Origin: Yponomeuta sedellus
Taxonomy: Eukaryota > Arthropoda > Insecta > Lepidoptera > Yponomeutidae
Reading direction: 5' to 3'
Assembly (NCBI GenBank): GCA_934045075.1
Contig: OW203732.1
Span: forward strand, 14,176,201-14,240,200
Length of the DNA: 64,000 nucleotides
Shown here piece after piece: positions 27,101 through 42,100 of this stretch (within the stretch, counting starts at the first letter, position 1; the number at the start of each line of letters is the position of its first letter). Both the position numbers and the translations under genes were made by a program. The notes under the pieces are model-generated. The model ran no database searches. It was not told the DNA's origin and was given only the letters and a program-made list of their open reading frames with translations.

Positions 27101-30100
27101 CGTCCTCTGAGCCATATTCCATGATAGTAAGAGAAGTAGCGTTAGCATAACAAAACAACCGAAATCATTATTTTTTGATATTCTGAACAATCGAAATAAT
27201 TTAAAAAAATGGTTCGATTTCAGTCTTAATTTATGAATGAAATTCTTACTACATACTATTTGACCCTTAAATATGTCATTACCTAAAAAAAATATTTCCG
27301 TTCGGCCGCCATAGTATAGACGATTTCGCTGTTCTGTGGGGTGAAATATCCAGCAGTGGGCGAACACTGCAAATTGATGATTAATTGATTGAACCTAACA
27401 TAACTAGCTGCGAATTGATGATTGGTTGGACCTAACCTAACTATCGATGCAGAAGAAAAGCATTGCAGGTTTTTATATTCTTTTTTAATGCACTAACCCG
27501 TGCTGAGGACAATTTTAAAAACTCTATTTAGAGGCTGAAAATTCCACCCATGCCGGGATTTGAACCCGCGACCTCTGGCTATCCGTGCCAGAGCTCTTTC
27601 CAACTGAGCTAATAGGCTAATTTAGCCTCTAATTATGTTTTTTAAAATTGTCCTTAGCACGGGTTAGTGCATTAAAAAAGAATATAATCATGTGGGTACA
27701 GCGATATCATTCCAATGTAAAAACCTAACTGCAAAGTAGGTACTCGGGGCTGCAAGTGATGCAAATTACTTCAGCCAGATGTCGCTGCCTGTACAGAGAA
27801 TATTGTAAACAGGTTCGAAATTTCACTGATGCCGGTGAGTCGCCCATTAGCTCAGTTGGAAAGAACGCTGGCACGGATAGCCAGAGGTCGCGGGTTCGAA
27901 TCCCGGCATGGGTGGAATTTTTTGCCTCTAAATAGGTATTTCAGGTTTTGCTTTTGTATTTCTCTGTTACTTGTGACTCTAATATTTCCATTTGTTTATC
28001 AATTACTTTACAATGGTTTCTTCTCCGCAGGACTGCAAATGGCCCGCCTGCGATTACATGCGGTCGGCACCGGCCAGGAACATCGACACCTGTGGATTCG
28101 GTTAGTATGTCTCTTAAATATATTTTTTTATATGTATCTTCTTCTTCAGGCTATTCTAGTCCACTGCTGGACATAGCTCTCCCCTAAAGAGCGCCATAGC
28201 GCAAGGTTGTGCCATCGTTATCAACCCTTGTATGTCCCCACTGCTGGGGCACGGGTCTCTTCCTGCATCGCAGGAAGGTTAGGCCATACTCCACCGCGGG
28301 GGCCAAATTCGGGTTGTGGAGTGTAAGACAGTGGCGGGCCTTACTGTCAGAAGTTATCAAGCCGCCCATACGGCCTCTGACATGGCTTAACGACTGCCAT
28401 TATATGACAGCCGGCACCAACGGCTTAACGTGCCTTACGAAGCACGGAAGCGCTCGGAATAATGCCACTAGCGGTAGTCACGGGATGCTTACCCATCCTG
28501 TCTGACCGCGCCTGTTGTTGCTTAACCAAGTGATTGATTCCAATCACTTGCTTCGCCTAGGCCACGAGCGCTTCGGTTGTGCCATCATAGGGGGGTAATG
28601 CCCATAATCCCCACGCTGGGCATGCGGGTTGAGGATCGCAGTTTGGTGGAATTGTACTGCAGGGGGCGCTGCTGCCCACCCCCCAGTTTGTGTTTTATAT
28701 GTATAGCCTATATAATATACGTCCCACTGCAGGGCACAAGCTACTCCAAAATAAATTATTATACTTCATTGCACATAAAAGATATCATAACATGTATCCA
28801 CATATTCTATAAGAAACAACGTGCACAAAGGCGAGCTTATGTTACATTTTATAAATTTTTACTCACAGAGTACACTTGCTTACTTACGAGTACTTATATA
28901 CGATTAACTTCTTCATGTATTGCTACAACCCTTAAAGGATTTTGGTCTACCCCGTTTTCTTCGTCCAGCGCTTCGATTTTGTTAATGGCAAGTTTTTGGA
29001 ATCCGTTGACGCCTAGGATACGAGTATTTGGCGCATGTCACGCATGCAATGTACGCTTTGAATTCAAGAGGCAATGAAATAGGCTGTTTGACAAATTTCT
29101 GAAAAGCAACTCAGATTTTTCGTTCGTCTTTAATAAGTTCGATTAATGTTTAATAAAAATTCATTTTGAAAACAAGCCGCCAAACCGCTCTTGAGGAATT
29201 AGTAATGTCACTGGTCAGTAAGCAAATAAACGAAAAGTACAATATATACTGAGCTGTGACGTCACTATCGATTCGACCAATCCTGGCCGTTTTCAATAAA
29301 ATTAGTGCCGATACAAATCAATTATTAAGTTTGATTTTTTTTGCAGTAATTATTGACACAAAAGTAAGTATATCATTAATACTTTTTTTCACACGTGTCT
29401 AATTGTCTATTGAATCGAAATGTTCATGCAATTGTCATCGTACAGTCAACAGCATGTAAATCTTTAAATTTTTTCCGCAAAGTGGTCCTTAAGCTGATTA
29501 ACTGATTAGAGTGCATGTATATAAAGGTTCATGTGGTGTCGACTGCACTAGAATGCAATGCATTAACCAAATCTAGGCCCAATGTTTCGGGCCATCGACC
29601 ACATCCTATTCTCTGATTCGCTGTCTCTACTCTTTAACTATGATAACTCTTTATTGCCCTCCAGTAGGTACCTAATGATATTAGACTTCTCGTGTATTTG
29701 CCATCATTTGCAAATACACGAGACTGTGGACGAGGCAAGGGACTGTGTGAGATGGCATTTGGGAAAAAAGGCCTTGGTTGGTATGCCAATCAATTGGTAG
29801 CGGGGGGACGATGATGATGATGATGAACAACATTTAAATTAATCTGTTCGTGGTAAGGTACACGACTAAAGCGTGTAAACGGCTTTGAAATATTTAAAGT
29901 GCAAAGATATAATGTCAACTTGTACGCCGAGTCTTCAAATCACCTTCCCGAATATTTCTGAGAGTAATTTTAATAAATGACATTTTGAATCGTGCATTTG
30001 CATACAAGAAGGAACGTATTCGATAAACAAAATATGACTTCCCAAAATACCTACGCCTCATTAAAAACCAGTTTTAATTCGACTAGTTATGCTGGTTGAC

Positions 30101-33100
30101 GTAACACTTCCGTATCTCTTTCACTAGTTCAGTTTTGCGTGTAATTATTTCTACTTTGTAGGTTAATTAGGGATCTTGGTATAATTTATAAAATATATAC
30201 CGTTATAGATGTGACTCCTTTGATACAGAATCGGGAGAAACAATCACAAATTTATCACGAAAATAAACGAAACTTGACTTTAGTACTAAATTTTAAAGGC
30301 AAATTATAACAGTTTTTTGTTGCACTGGTATACTTATATTTATGATTAATAAAAGCATGCGAATCCGGCGTGCGTAACGTTATCAACCCTTGTATGTCCC
30401 CACTGCTGGGGCACGGGTCTCTTCCTGCATCGCAGGATGGTTAAAGCGTGCGTATATGCAACGACTAATAATTAATGTTCATGAAGCGAAAAAGATCACA
30501 GCAAGTGGCAGACCCTGGTCTCCGCCTACCCCTCCGAGATACAGGCGTGAGTTATGTACCTATGTGTGTACCTACAACTACTCGTATATAGTATTTCTTA
30601 ATGACTCACGATGACCACACGTAGTTATGTATTAAACGGGTCTACTCGCGATCGAATTAAGGTGACCGCCTAAAATAAATATTCGCGATTAGACCCGTTT
30701 GCATAACTTCGACCAAATATAAACCTTTTTTATTTTAAAATGCTTAGCATAAAATATATTGAACGACTCGCACTACTAGACCGTCTTTTTTATGCGAAAC
30801 AGACAAAATGTTTACAACTAGTTTGAAGCGTACCAAGAGGGTCAGTAGTCGATCCACTGATGTAAGACAGTGTGGCTCAGTGTTATTATCGTCAAAATCT
30901 GGGTTGCCGTATCTAAGCCTTCAAATTGCCGTATTTATGAAACAAAATCGCAGATCTGCCGTATTATCATTTAATTAAATAATTAGTGATTGAAACACAA
31001 AAATAATAAGTACATTTTCAACTTTCTATATTTTCTTCATCCTATATGTTTCTAATACACTGCTTGTGCAATGAATATTTTTCTTTTTCTTTCATTTTGA
31101 TAAGCATATCTCCTGACACCTGAAAATTTGTGCAACCGCCTTGATTTTGAATAGCTTGTTTAGCTAAGAGTGGGACATATAAAAGAGATTGCATGAGACA
31201 TCTCGTTAAATTTATGTCAGCAGGAAAATTTTCTTTGGGAAATCCCGAAAATCGGACACATTTATTACCTACGAACCTACGTTTCGTTTGTAGTATTTCT
31301 TTGTTTTAAGCTCACGAGCATGTTGGACTTGAATTGCCGTATTATATGATATGGTAGTCGAAATCCTGCCGTATACCGTATATTAGAGAAACATTCATGA
31401 ATTACCGTATATACCGTATATTACGGCAATTGCCGTATCAATAATAGCACTGGTGTGGCTAAATAAATTACTTCTACACAACATAATCACTTGCCCTGTT
31501 CCCAAACTATGCTATAAAAGTATCGAGCATGCTAAGTAGACTAAATGAAGCTAAGTAGACTAAATGAACGAAAGAAATATATTCTGCGTCGAGTCCGATA
31601 TAATTGTTGGCTGCTTAGACCCAGCTAAGACGCATGCAAACTAGCAGGGTCCATCCAGAAACCAACCCGCATAGTTGAACGCTTAGAGAGGCAGGCCTCT
31701 TTTAAGTAGTGATCAAATGTAGGATGATATTTAACCGTCTACCTACAGCGTATAAAAAAATCACCATATGAATCCGAAAATAGGGGGAGGGTTTTACTTG
31801 TCAATAGTTAAAAATATATTAAGTATAGGAAAAATGTTGAAATCAACTGTTGCTGTTAAAGCTGAATTAGGTGGTAACTTAAGAATGCCGCTACTGTTTA
31901 CTGTGCTGTGTAACCCCGCAAGTCTGCCTCATATATAACATTTACGCTGTTAAATCAATTATATTTGATACGAGTATTTATGGGTTTGCCTTTAGAGTCT
32001 ATATAATATACAATCTAGGATAAGTGTAATTTTATTAAGGGACAAGTTTTTTATTTACCTATGTGTCTATATTTCTCTCCACAGAATACCGCGATCAAAT
32101 GAACTTGGCTACAGCGTTCCTGGATGGCTCAGCTCTGTACGGAAGCTCCGAGAAGGAACTGAGGTCCCTAAGGCTGTATGATGCCGGCAAAATGGACATT
32201 AACTCGTGTCGCCAGTAAGTCTTCATTCTCTATTTACTTACGGTTGAATGTACCGACGAACCCCTGACTTGTACGTCTACGTACAGTCAGGGGTCAGATT
32301 TTTGTATGTTTGTTAAAATTTGCTCTAGTTTTAACATGTCTCTCAAGCTATTATGAATATAACAATTCTATTCATTATTGGCTGTGGTAACAGAGCTTTG
32401 GAACTGCACATTACCTCAATCCAAAGAGCCCACTTCATAAATATTCACGAAATTTCCGGTTATCTAAATTTAGGCGAACATAGCCGTAATAGGAGAAGTT
32501 AGGAAGTTCGACAGTAATTAAATTCCTGCTGCGTAAATTCTCTCCTAAAGCCAGAGTCCTTGACTAATGTTTTTATTTTATTATCCCTTCATGTTCGCAC
32601 ATACAAACGCAATCAATGAAAGAAACACTTTTTTTATAATACGTTTTTATATTAAAGTGAATATGAGAAATCTTAACAAATGTGACAGCTATTTTTCGAA
32701 CCTACAATCAAAACCTAGGACTTTGATCGGTTCCCGCCAAAAACGGCCGTTTTTAGTGTAAATCATTCTAGTCTATTAATACTAGATTCTAGAACGCAGG
32801 TTCTACAAATTGTTTAATTTAATAATTTGACTCTGTATAGACTGGGCCCTATTAATAAATCGTAATTTTATGTGACGCAGCCTCCTTTGTTCAATAACAC
32901 AGATAACAGCAAAAGCTTAATTGATTATAGAAAAAAACAAACACACTTATGTATTTTTATTAAATATTTTCTTGTAAACTAGCGCATTCCTGAGTGTGCA
33001 AGTTTTAGAGAAAATTTTGTTCAAAAATTCCTTTCCTCAGATTGATATTACTAATTGTTATTTTTATTTTATCAAGGACATCACCTTCAATAACATGTCA

Positions 33101-36100
33101 GGATATATGCTAGTATAATATTAATTAAATTCGCGCTTTACGTACTCTACCAAAGACGTTAGAAGAATGTTCATCTACTCTTTAACAATTTTAGTCCTAG
33201 GCATTAATTAATACCATTAATTAATACCCCATCACAAATTATAATAGCAGTGCTCGTAGAACAACTTGTAAAAAAAATACAAACTCTTGACATGTTACAG
33301 GCATTTGACTCGCATTAACAACAAATACTTAGCATTAAAAAGTGAAAATTACTTTGCTAAATTCCGCCAAAAATCCCACAAGCACCATTACACCTAGTTA
33401 ATGCACCGCTCTCCCTCCCATTTTTTGATTCCATGCAACAAATACTTAAACAGATAGTTGAAATAGCCGTGTATGATGTCAGACGAATGTATTAAAAACG
33501 TTCTAGAATAAAAATTTACGGCTTTCAGATTGTGTGTTTATATAAATACACATTATATTGCTAGCTACGATAAACATGTAAAGCTTAGTTGCATCTGATT
33601 AGGTAGACCTTCGTAGAAGTAATGTAATTGCATTTCATAACACATATTTTGCATTTGCATACGATGCTTTAATAAGTTTACGCTTATCGTGGTTCATCGC
33701 TTACGTTTTTTTACACACGTGAAGTAATTCCTAGGTACACACTAATTGAATAATCATGTATTTATGTAGAGAGATTGTGAACGCTTTTGGTACTTTTTAT
33801 TAAGACGCTACGCGGTCGTCCACCACCAGCACCACCAATGGAAAAAAATCATATCTTCTTTTACGAGGCGTCTTTGGTTGGACAAAGTAAATAGCATACG
33901 TGTTAATAAATAAAGCGGCTCTAGTAGAACTTACTGACAAAAACGTCGAATCTAGGAACTTAAGGAAGTCTTTTTATTCCATTGGTGGAGCTTATTAAGA
34001 CCGCGAAGCGCCTTAAAATGTTTGTTACATTGACACCCCTTTTTTGTTAGATACTAAGACTTATTCTGTGCCCGATATGGGCTACGTGGTATATAGCCGG
34101 TGATGAGCCCCACTGTATTGTCAGTGGTAGGCCATAGAGCCATAGAGGATGTTTACACGTTTGTGATGTCGTTGTTTCTGGTTCCCACAACACAGGTATC
34201 CTAGTGTGGGGTCACAAGCAATGTATGTGCCTGTATGTAAATGTTATGTTATAGAGCCGTTTATAGCACGAAGCCGATGTTGTACTATTTCTAATAAACC
34301 TAAAACAATTTGGGCTATTATAAATAAGGAAACTGGTAAATCCAAATTGGGAGATTTGCACCTAAAATAAATGATAAATTAATAACTTCAAATGAAGACA
34401 TTGCTACAGTTCAAATATTCCAATTGTAACGACACAGCTCCTTTAGACTCTTCTTCAGCTCTAGCTGAAACTATTTTGAAAGATAATGACCCCCCATGCG
34501 ATCAAGATTTTTTGTTTGATTATATTGAAGCCCATACCGTGATTATTGTACGGTCGTCCTAACTAAGTATAGTAACGACTTAAATGTATTATTAATCAAT
34601 TAAGCTATGGCCGCAACAGTGTTCTCTAGTTGGTACAAATATTGCGTAGAGCTATATCTAGCGTCGTTTTTTTAATTGAAAATTTCACTAAAGTTGTCTC
34701 CTCAAATTGCTCAAAAAAACGGGATACATAGATATATATACGACGGATATTTACTTAATGCTCAATTCATACACCGGCGTATAGTTGTGTCCACACGCTT
34801 CCAGCTACTTCTTAAGATTGCTTCACCAAAGCAATCTTAAGAAGGAGTTAAAGCTATAAGGCACATAAGGCGTTATAAGGCAGGCATTACTGTTATAGAC
34901 TCAGTCTTTAGAACGTTTTAGTAGAATCGATTATACGAACATTATTTTAATGATAGGTAAAATAATATTGATAGTTCTGAGAAGTTCTTGATTTAACAGT
35001 GCTTATAAATAAGTATAATCCTCCCGTTAATAGATAGCTGCATGGAAATACTTTGTAGATGCCATTTTCCCACATCTACGAAGCGTCCATTAAAACTAAT
35101 TCCGTCAGTTTGTGAAAAACTCTATTGTTCTTGTTTGATGTCCTCGACGACGCCACGTTAATACTAATTAATAGTTAACGCTATTTTTTATGTTTTTTGC
35201 AAGAACAAACAGGTAGTCTATCTGGGTCCTAGCTTCACTATGGGTCTGTCCTGAGTTAAACCACCTAAGATTTTAGGTTTAAAATCGTCAACGGAAAAGG
35301 CAGATAGGTACTTAATATTAATAATAAATAAACTTAACAAAAGCAGACACGTTCGCAGCCTCAGCCTATTGTTTATTTAGTTGTTGTATTTTATTGCCTT
35401 TTCCTTGTATAATCTCCACCACCGACTATTTTAATTGGCGTTTATCGAGCGTTTTAAAGAATCGTGTTTTTACAAATAAGACCGATACTTTATTAAAAGC
35501 ATTTCGATGTAAAATAAGTAGCAGTAAGTATTACTACTTGTTAATCTGTGGGTTATTCGACTATCCAATGTACATAGAAAAGTGATTGTAAACCATTGAT
35601 ATCAACTCTTGGTATGCACCCACTGCTGAGGCACGGGTCTCTTCCTGCATTGCAGGAAGAGTCGGCCATACTCCACCCCGAGGTCAATTCCCGGTTGGTG
35701 GAGGATTGTAAGAAAGCATGGGGGGGGGGGCTTACAGTCAGAAGTCATCAAGCCGCCCTTAAGGCCTCTAACATGACTTAAGGACTGCCATTACATGACA
35801 GCCGGCACCAACGGCCTTACGAAGCACGGAAGCGCTCGAAATGCCACTAGCGGTCTTCACGGGACAGTCAACCATCCTGCACCTGACCACGTCTGTTGTT
35901 GCTTAACTCGAGTGATTGTTTCCAATCACTCGTTACGACTAAGCCACGAACGCTTCAACTAGACATTATAGTTGTAAGAAATAGAGCCCCTAAACATATT
36001 ACGATTTTTGAAAATACCCACTACTGAAAATACCTACGTAAACTTAAGAAATGTACCGCAGGAAACAGTTGCCACTGTTTACTAAGTATATTAGTATACT

Positions 36101-39100
36101 CTTGTACATCGATGTTTCGCGAATGATTAGCACCCTAAAACCCAATGAATAACTTAACCGGTCCCACGATCTCAGAATCACCCTATTAAAAGATGACGCT
36201 GTGTAAAAACCACATAGTAACTAACATCTTCGTCGCATCGATGATGGAATTCCAATATGTCGTCACTAAAATGGATTGTATGCAAATAGCTACAAGGATC
36301 CAACACAGAATAAGAACAATAAAAGTTCAACTTCGTATGATGCATTTTTTATTTAAATTAGGTAAACTTTAAGTTAGTTTAGCATGCATTTATACAAGAC
36401 TGCAACGATTTACATTCACAATTTTAATTCTACTCAGTGAATGGCTAGATAAGTTCTTTTTGCGAAGCAGCTTGCAGAAAGGAAATATAGATATTAATAT
36501 AGGTAAATAATTGATGGTAACGGTATCCAGGCTTGATGAGAATGACCGAGTTCATAACGTGTCTTGGCGGAAGCCTTTGCCCATCAGGGGGCTAGAGCGT
36601 ACTGATTCATTGTTTGAACATCTTCATGAGGCAGGTTATAAGTAATTAGCCAGACATAACCTACCTGAAACCGATATCTCATTAATAGTGCGATTTAGTA
36701 AAGATAAACCCTTCTGTTAGGTAGATAGATAAATAGAGATAGAGAACACTTTATTGTACATAAAAATGGAAATTACACAGATATTTCTTAACCTAAGAGT
36801 ACAAACGGCGGCCTTATCACTAAAAGTGATCTCTTCCAGACAACTTTCTGTTCTTATCCGCTTTGTTGATTTAGCCGTCAGACTATTTACATTCGAGCAC
36901 CGCGAGATGGCTAAGCATCGACTGGGCCGACTTGCAATTTTACTAGTCGTCTAAGATCCCTTTGTTCAATAGATACCTATGGTATTTATTCGCGTCCCGC
37001 AACATGTGCTGTAGTAATAGGCCTATTATATTTAACATAAGTAGAGTCTACAAAATCTCGACCATCACACGCGGGCACACTACTCAGTTACGTTGCGGGT
37101 GATTTAACAATCTTAATAAGCTCTTGACAAGAACGTTGGTTAAAACATCCTTGGCTGTCGACTGTACAAGAATATACGATTTATATTTTGCGAATAAAGC
37201 CGCGTTTTCACGGTCTTAGTGCGCTCGGTCCGAGTGCGCCATCCGAGTAAACTAATGCTTCTGATTGGCTTTTTTGGTTTTGTCACGAAAAACCGTCCAA
37301 TCAGAAGCATTAGTTTACTCGGATGGCGCACTCGTTCCGAGCGTACTAAGACCGTGAAAACCTGGCCTAAATCAGCTGCGTACAGTTAATACGAATTTTG
37401 ATGCAAAGTTTTCAACAAAAACGTTCTTAACTCAAGTTCTCTCTTCAGATGCAACGACGGGTCGCCCACAGCGCCGCTCTACAAGGCTTTACTATCCGAA
37501 CATAATCGCATAGCCGGCGAGCTGTACTCCATGAATCCGTTCTGGGACGAGTCTGCGCTCTTCTTGGAGACCAGACGGGCAGTGGCCGCTGTCATTCAGC
37601 ACATCACTTACAACGAGTTTCTGCCAGTTTTACTCGGAGAGGTAAGGATGACCGAGACAACAAATTATAAACTCTACTAAAATTCTTATAAGATAATTAA
37701 TAGTATAATATTTCATTACAAGTGCGGAAAGGCTGTCATTGCAAAGAGTTCCGACAAATGTCTACCCGAGCCGAGGCGCAGCCGAAGGCGAGGGTTGACA
37801 GTCGGAACAAGTTGCAATGAGTGTTCCGCACGTGTACTGAACGACTATTTTGAATACAGTTGCGAAAAAATAAAGCAATTTATTAAAATAAAATTATTTG
37901 GAAAATGGCGCCAACCGTAAAAGAATATAAATAAGCAGAGATTTTCTTTTCTTCGCCCATTCTTGTAGGCAAAGGGAATGCCCATACAGCCAAGTCTTCA
38001 GTAGAATTTTTTTATTGATATGAAATGAAAATGAAATTTAATGAGATGAAATGATAAAAAAAAACCTATTAATAAAGTAATGAAACAAATTAGTAGCTTC
38101 TTTTTAGAAATATACGTATTTGCATGAATCATAAATTTTTCAAATCATAATGTGAATTAACAATGGGCGTTTTTCCTCACAGATAAATTATGTAGCAATA
38201 ACTGTCAAATTCGGTCTATTATCTGTGGTTTCCTTATAAACCATAGAGCAGTGCACGGAGTTTGACAGTGGTTCCAACGAAAAATACCCATTCTATGATT
38301 TTTTTTAGTAAAAACTTCATGGTTGGTTTTTTTTAATAGACATTATTTTGACAGTTGGGAAAGAAAACGCACTAGTGCGGGAAAGGTAAAAAAAAGCACG
38401 AGTGTGTAATAGCCCACATCCCGCACGCTATACGTGCCTGCAATACGCCACTTTTTGAGCAACTGTATTAAAAATTATTTTTATGCCACACCTGGCAATA
38501 TAGTGGCTTTTTCCGCACGCTGCGCGTACGGAAAAAGCCGCTTTCTGGCCAAGTGTAGACATAAAAAGATGTACACAACACGGGAGGTAATAAAGAAAGC
38601 TCTCGATCGCATATTTACGTCCCTCGCTTGCAGCTCGGGCCGCAAACTTCTGCGATCTCGGCCTTTCTTTGTATTACCACCCTAGTTGTGTAATGTACTA
38701 ACCCGTGCTAAGGACAATTTTAACTTCTGTGCGTAATAGAGTATTGTAGAGGTTCGAAATTTCACCGATGCCGGTGAGTCGCCCATTAGCTCAGTTGGAC
38801 GAGCGCTGGCACGGATAGCCAGAGGTCGCGGGTTCGAATCCCGGCACGGGTGTCTCTAAATAGGTTTTTAAAATTCTTTTACATATCTCTTGCTCTGCAA
38901 GTAGTCACTTACTTCCCTGAATGCCGGGGTGTATGGATATCATTACAGCATAGGTTTCAAAACATACCATGTAATGTTAACATTACAGCATAGGTTTTGG
39001 AATTTGAAAAAAAGAACTGTCATACTCATACTGCAAAAAGAATATTTTTTAAAAGTTAATATTTTTTGTCTCGGTATCGATTATTAACTCGAATCGGAAT

Positions 39101-42100
39101 CGAGATATAATTTATAATAGAATTTATGAAGATTTTATTTTAAATATCGAACTATTTGTTTCGCAGTCACATCGTATGATAATTGAAATCGATTTAAAAA
39201 TCAAACTGGCCAGCACGATTTGACGCGCTTGAGTGCCATTAAATCGTGAAGAGTAAAAAAGTCAGTCGACTAGTTAGGCGCGAAAGTAATTTTTTTTTCG
39301 TGTTTTGGAGTTCTTTCTCAAAAGTTTTGAAAAATGTCAAGTCAAAGAAAAAGTCAACCTGCTTTCTTGTTTTTTTACTAACCTCACCATCGATATGTAA
39401 AGCACAAGCAGAGTGTTTACCTCGGGTGTAAGCATCAATTGCATACTCGGGCTAATTAGCGCCCTCGCTGCGCTCGGGCGCCAAAAACCTCCTATGCAAT
39501 TGATGTCATACAGCCCTTGGTTAACAATCTACTATTAAGATAGTCTAATTTCCTTTATACCTTACAACAATTCTTAGATGGAAAATCGATCATGACGTCA
39601 CTTATTGGCAACACCTCTGGATTTCTAAATCGTAAAATTAAGAACACTAAAATCCAACTTATTTTCACGAGTCTCATTCCACAGTAAATTACGAACGATT
39701 GATTATGCTTTTTGCTTTATAGAGCCGCAGTAGCCATCGTTAGGCAGTACAATTGTACACACCACAGCACATCAATATTTACAACTACAATCTTAGATCA
39801 ACTCTAGACCTTATGTAACAATGCTGATGATTCAAAATCCGTGTCGTGAGTAGGTTCTTAATAAAGAGCAACCTCATTTATTTCAATCATTACTGGCATA
39901 CCTACAATAAAGTATCATCTGTGTAGGTACCAACTTCTACCGATTTCCAATTCTCTTTTGATTCCGTTCACCAGGTTGGAATGTCGAAGGCAGAGTTGAA
40001 ACTTCAATCCCTTGGCTTCTGGCGAGGATACTCCAGCGCGATCCGTGCCGGCGCCTACTCCGAACTGGTGGCTGTCGCGCCCATCTTCAATGCTATGATG
40101 AACGAGAAAATGGTAAGCTCTACTTTTGATCAACCGTTACTTTTTTCGGGGTAGACGTACTACGTCATACCGTTGTACCAAATAGAGATGCCCAAATAAC
40201 AGAGTGTAAAAACTAAAGTATAGAACCCAGAATAGTTTTATTTTCCCATACCACCCCCATCTTGGGTAATCACAATGCGAGCCCGCTGTCTCCTATAGAC
40301 TTGTGAAAACAACAAGAATAACTTTTTAATTGCAATATTAAATATAATAATTTCTTATTCACCCGATGTTTAAGGAACTTTGTACTGTTATAAGCGCAAT
40401 AATGAGATTTTTATAATAATAAGGGACACGAAAGTAGGCCATAAAAGAGAGTAATGGCACAATTTCAAAGCTGCAATAAAGTACGAAATGTTCCGTCACT
40501 ATTCCTAGCAGTTCAAAACAATAGACGCCAATCACAACTCTAACGTTTGCCTTTCCACTTCAGCACAACACAACGGTCTTCCTCCAAGACCTGATCCACA
40601 CTAGCGCTCACGCCGTTTCGCGCTTCCCGGCCTCTGCTGCGTGGGACCTAAGCCGCACTCGCGACCATGGAGTGCCATCTTACCTGCGCGCGCTACGCTT
40701 ATGTGAACCGACCTCGCAGATCCGCTCCTACGCCGATTTTGAGAAGCTGGGCTTTGAACGAGCGCAGCAGGAGATGCTGGCTGATATGTACAGGTGAGGA
40801 ACGATGGACAGATAGGTCGGAGGTTGAAGAAGGGTGGATAGTACAAGAATTTATTTGAACTCAGCCACGCCTGCACCACATTTTCGAGTCAGGTCACGAG
40901 TAAACATGAGGTATAAATTGATGATGATGGTGATGATGATGATGTCCTCCAGAACGATTTCGTTGACGCCAACACCCCGACAAGGATCCATATATCTCAG
41001 ATCCGAGCATGTGCTCGGAAGTGTGTTTTCTCTAATTTTCTCAAATGAGGTATCATTACTGTGATGCCAAAAAAACTATTGGTTCATCAAAATCATGAAT
41101 TTGTATTAAAAGATCGCCTTTGAAACATATTTTAATGTGTTCTCCAAACACTAAATCCAACTGCAATAATGACAAATATTGTTCCAGGAACGCGGAAGAC
41201 GTCGAGCTGATGATCGGAGGCGCCATGGAGAAGCCAGCGTCGGGTGCAGTCGTCGGTCCAACCTTGGCCTGCGTGATGGCTCTGCAGTTCGCCAACCTCA
41301 AAAAGAGTGACAGGTGAATTACATTATACCACAACAATCAATCAATGGTTGACAGAAGCTCCCACAGGCCTTTTTTTTTTTTTTCACCCAGGAGAAACCC
41401 CAATTACGGGTACCACCGGCTCGGGGGAGCACAGTGGTTATGTCGGACTCCCCGCCCTGAAAAGGGCGGTATACCGACTAAAACTCCTGGGGTGTTCCTC
41501 CGCACCGCAAAGGACGGGGCCACGGGGACGCTTGCGCACACTTCCGCGACCCCGTCTGCGGGCGCCCTTTCGGGCACTCCTTCGGCGGCGCTTCTGCCCC
41601 GTCGGTGCTCGACGACGGGGCTAGAAAACGCCGCATCTCTTCGTTGGAGCGCATAGGGGCCAAGTGCGTAAGATCTTGGCCCCCACACGCCCCAACGCGC
41701 CGCCCCCTCCATCCCATCGCAACCCGGTCGATGAGATGGGGAGGGCGGCGCACCTCCTCGTTGAGGCGCGTGGGGGCCCACGTATCCCGGTCCCCACACG
41801 CCCCACACGTGAGCCCCGTCGCGTCGCCCACCTGCGCCTCTCTGAAAGCAGAGAAGGCGGAGAGCGACCGCGCGGGCCCCCTCCGTGCCAGAAGGCACCC
41901 TCGGAACACGCAAGGGCGCCTTCCGGCCCGCCGTGATGGAGGCGGAGGGTCCCCCGACCCTCCGCGTCCCGGCGGCCACTCTGGTCCGACTGGTACGAGG
42001 CGCGCGCGCTTCCGCGCAGCGGCGCCCCCCCCAGTCGGTCCTTCATTCGGTTGGTCGCCTGGGTCCCGCTCCACAAAGTGAAACAGGGCCCACGCGACCC

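Larger units (their letters stand above)
20789..28030 (+). other. Peroxidase intron 3 (7.2 kb), repeat-filled
   Basis: It contains LINE remnants, decayed exon 3 copies, SINEs and inverted repeats listed separately. Other stretches, for example 22300-27450, hold no exon I can support. A short additional exon in phase 0 cannot be excluded, because this domain 1 segment is shorter than the matching part of domain 2. Confidence 0.5.
32215..37448 (+). other. Peroxidase intron 5 (5.2 kb)
   Basis: No exon supported. It holds a MITE at 33802-34014, a LINE fragment near 34302-34560, a repeat B copy at 35598-35960 and a MITE at 37204-37361. The remaining AT-rich stretches show nothing defined. Confidence 0.6.

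Noticed and set aside
38780..38852. Functional tRNA gene
   Set aside because: The cloverleaf is good, but the loop has C at position 33, the block is repeated inside a dispersed retroposon, and the acceptor stem is imperfect.
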